The position numbers and the translations under genes were made by a program. Positions 5,590 to 6,004 of a stretch of 6,004 bases of DNA are shown here, piece by piece. Positions within the stretch are counted from its first letter, which is position 1. The number at the start of each line of letters is the position of its first letter. Source of the DNA: JAAYDS01 sp039680625 (GTDB lineage Bacteria; Chloroflexota; Anaerolineae; UBA1429); assembly GCA_039680625.1 (NCBI GenBank), contig JBDKSN010000208.1:1-6004 (forward strand), in the 5' to 3' direction. The notes under the pieces were generated by a model, which searched no databases, was not told the origin of the DNA, and worked only from the letters and a program-made list of their open reading frames with translations.

Positions 5590-6004
5590 ATGAGCATGTT
5601 CTATACCAAGCTGATCGCCGCTGTCGAGCGCAATCGCTCGTTGCTCTGCATCGGGCTCGACCCCGACGCTCGCGCGGGCAACAACGCTGTGGAGGCTCGC
5701 GATTTCTGTATACAGATCATCCAGCAGACCAGCGATCTGGTCTGCTGCTACAATCCCAATAGCGCCTTTTTCGAGCAGTATGGTGCGGAGGGGTGGACGG
5801 CGCTCCAACAGGTCATCGCCGCTGTGCCGGAAGACATCCCCGTCTTGCTAGACGCCAAGCGGGGCGACATCGGCAACACCGTCGCCGCCTACGCCGCAGC
5901 CGTTTTCGATGACCTCCATGCCGACGCGGTCACTGTCAGCCCCTATCTGGGCGCCGACAGTGTGGTGCCCTTCCTGCGGCCTGGCAAGGCTGCGTTTGTC
6001 CTCT
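5590..6004 (+). CDS. pyrF: Orotidine-5'-phosphate decarboxylase, subfamily 2 (partial, 3' end outside window)
   Basis: The first 138 residues are present, about half of the usual 270-280. The enzyme converts orotidine monophosphate to UMP, the last step of de novo pyrimidine synthesis, in the cytoplasm. Diagnostic motifs are LLCIGLDPD (residues 18-26, with the substrate-contacting Asp24), NPNSAFFEQYG (55-65), LLDAKRGDIGNT (86-97) with the catalytic Asp88, Lys90 and Asp93, and AVTVSPYLGADSVVPFL further on. The AFFE and DAKRGDIG motifs place it in subfamily 2, as in actinobacteria and Chloroflexi, rather than the E. coli type. The position before PN, normally a Lys of the catalytic tetrad (YKPN or VKPQ in relatives), is Asn55 (AAT, 5752-5754). 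ATG 5590 follows GGAGG by four bases; ATG 5596 would have ten-base spacing and is possible. The gene seems to have its own promoter. Confidence 0.95.
   Translation, partial: MSMFYTKLIAAVERNRSLLCIGLDPDARAGNNAVEARDFCIQIIQQTSDLVCCYNPNSAFFEQYGAEGWTALQQVIAAVPEDIPVLLDAKRGDIGNTVAAYAAAVFDDLHADAVTVSPYLGADSVVPFLRPGKAAFVL

Overview
The window is a GC-rich bacterial chromosome segment in which every supported gene lies on the + strand. It holds six complete or partial recognisable genes plus the tail of a seventh. The subfamily-2 (actinobacterial/Chloroflexi/myxobacterial-type) orotidine-5'-phosphate decarboxylase, the purine-rich Shine-Dalgarno sites and the large cytoplasmic multi-PAS hybrid kinase would suit a member of the Chloroflexota. 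That assignment is inference, and no single feature proves it. I see no mobile element, CRISPR array, tRNA or rRNA.

Left part (1-825). The 3' end of an unrecognised coding frame stops at 126. A near-consensus sigma70 promoter (TTGACA-18-TAGAAT) and a strong Shine-Dalgarno follow, serving a 151-residue protein with two membrane segments and a PH-like cytoplasmic domain. This gene is closed by a 12-bp GC hairpin. An extended -10 promoter (TGCTATAAT), whose -35 position is covered by one arm of an inverted repeat, then opens the signalling unit.

Centre (826-4183). A soluble hybrid sensor kinase carries four PAS-like domains, DHp, ATPase and receiver modules. Two of its sensor domains are a recognisable tandem duplication. 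The H-box carries Ser after the phospho-acceptor His. The attached receiver has lost the phospho-acceptor Asp (Glu instead), the conserved Lys (Arg instead) and one acidic-pocket residue, so it looks like a pseudo-receiver. The last codons of the kinase gene overlap the start of a YbaK/ProX-type aminoacyl-tRNA deacylase gene, which implies co-transcription.

Right part (4184-6004). A promoter of the form TTGCCC-18-TATACT precedes a FucU/RbsD-type sugar mutarotase gene. This gene is fused by a TGATG stop/start overlap to a TIM-barrel sugar isomerase/epimerase-like gene. The two proteins probably act on a common sugar, but the barrel protein lacks most of the metal ligands expected of the family. 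A second TTGCCC-17-TACACT candidate promoter precedes pyrF, which runs off the right edge. pyrF shows an Asn where the catalytic-tetrad Lys is expected.

The gene set is mostly housekeeping and accessory metabolism plus one signalling protein. I do not see a convincing new multi-gene system. The most informative oddities are residue substitutions at catalytic positions in three of the proteins (kinase/receiver, isomerase, PyrF).
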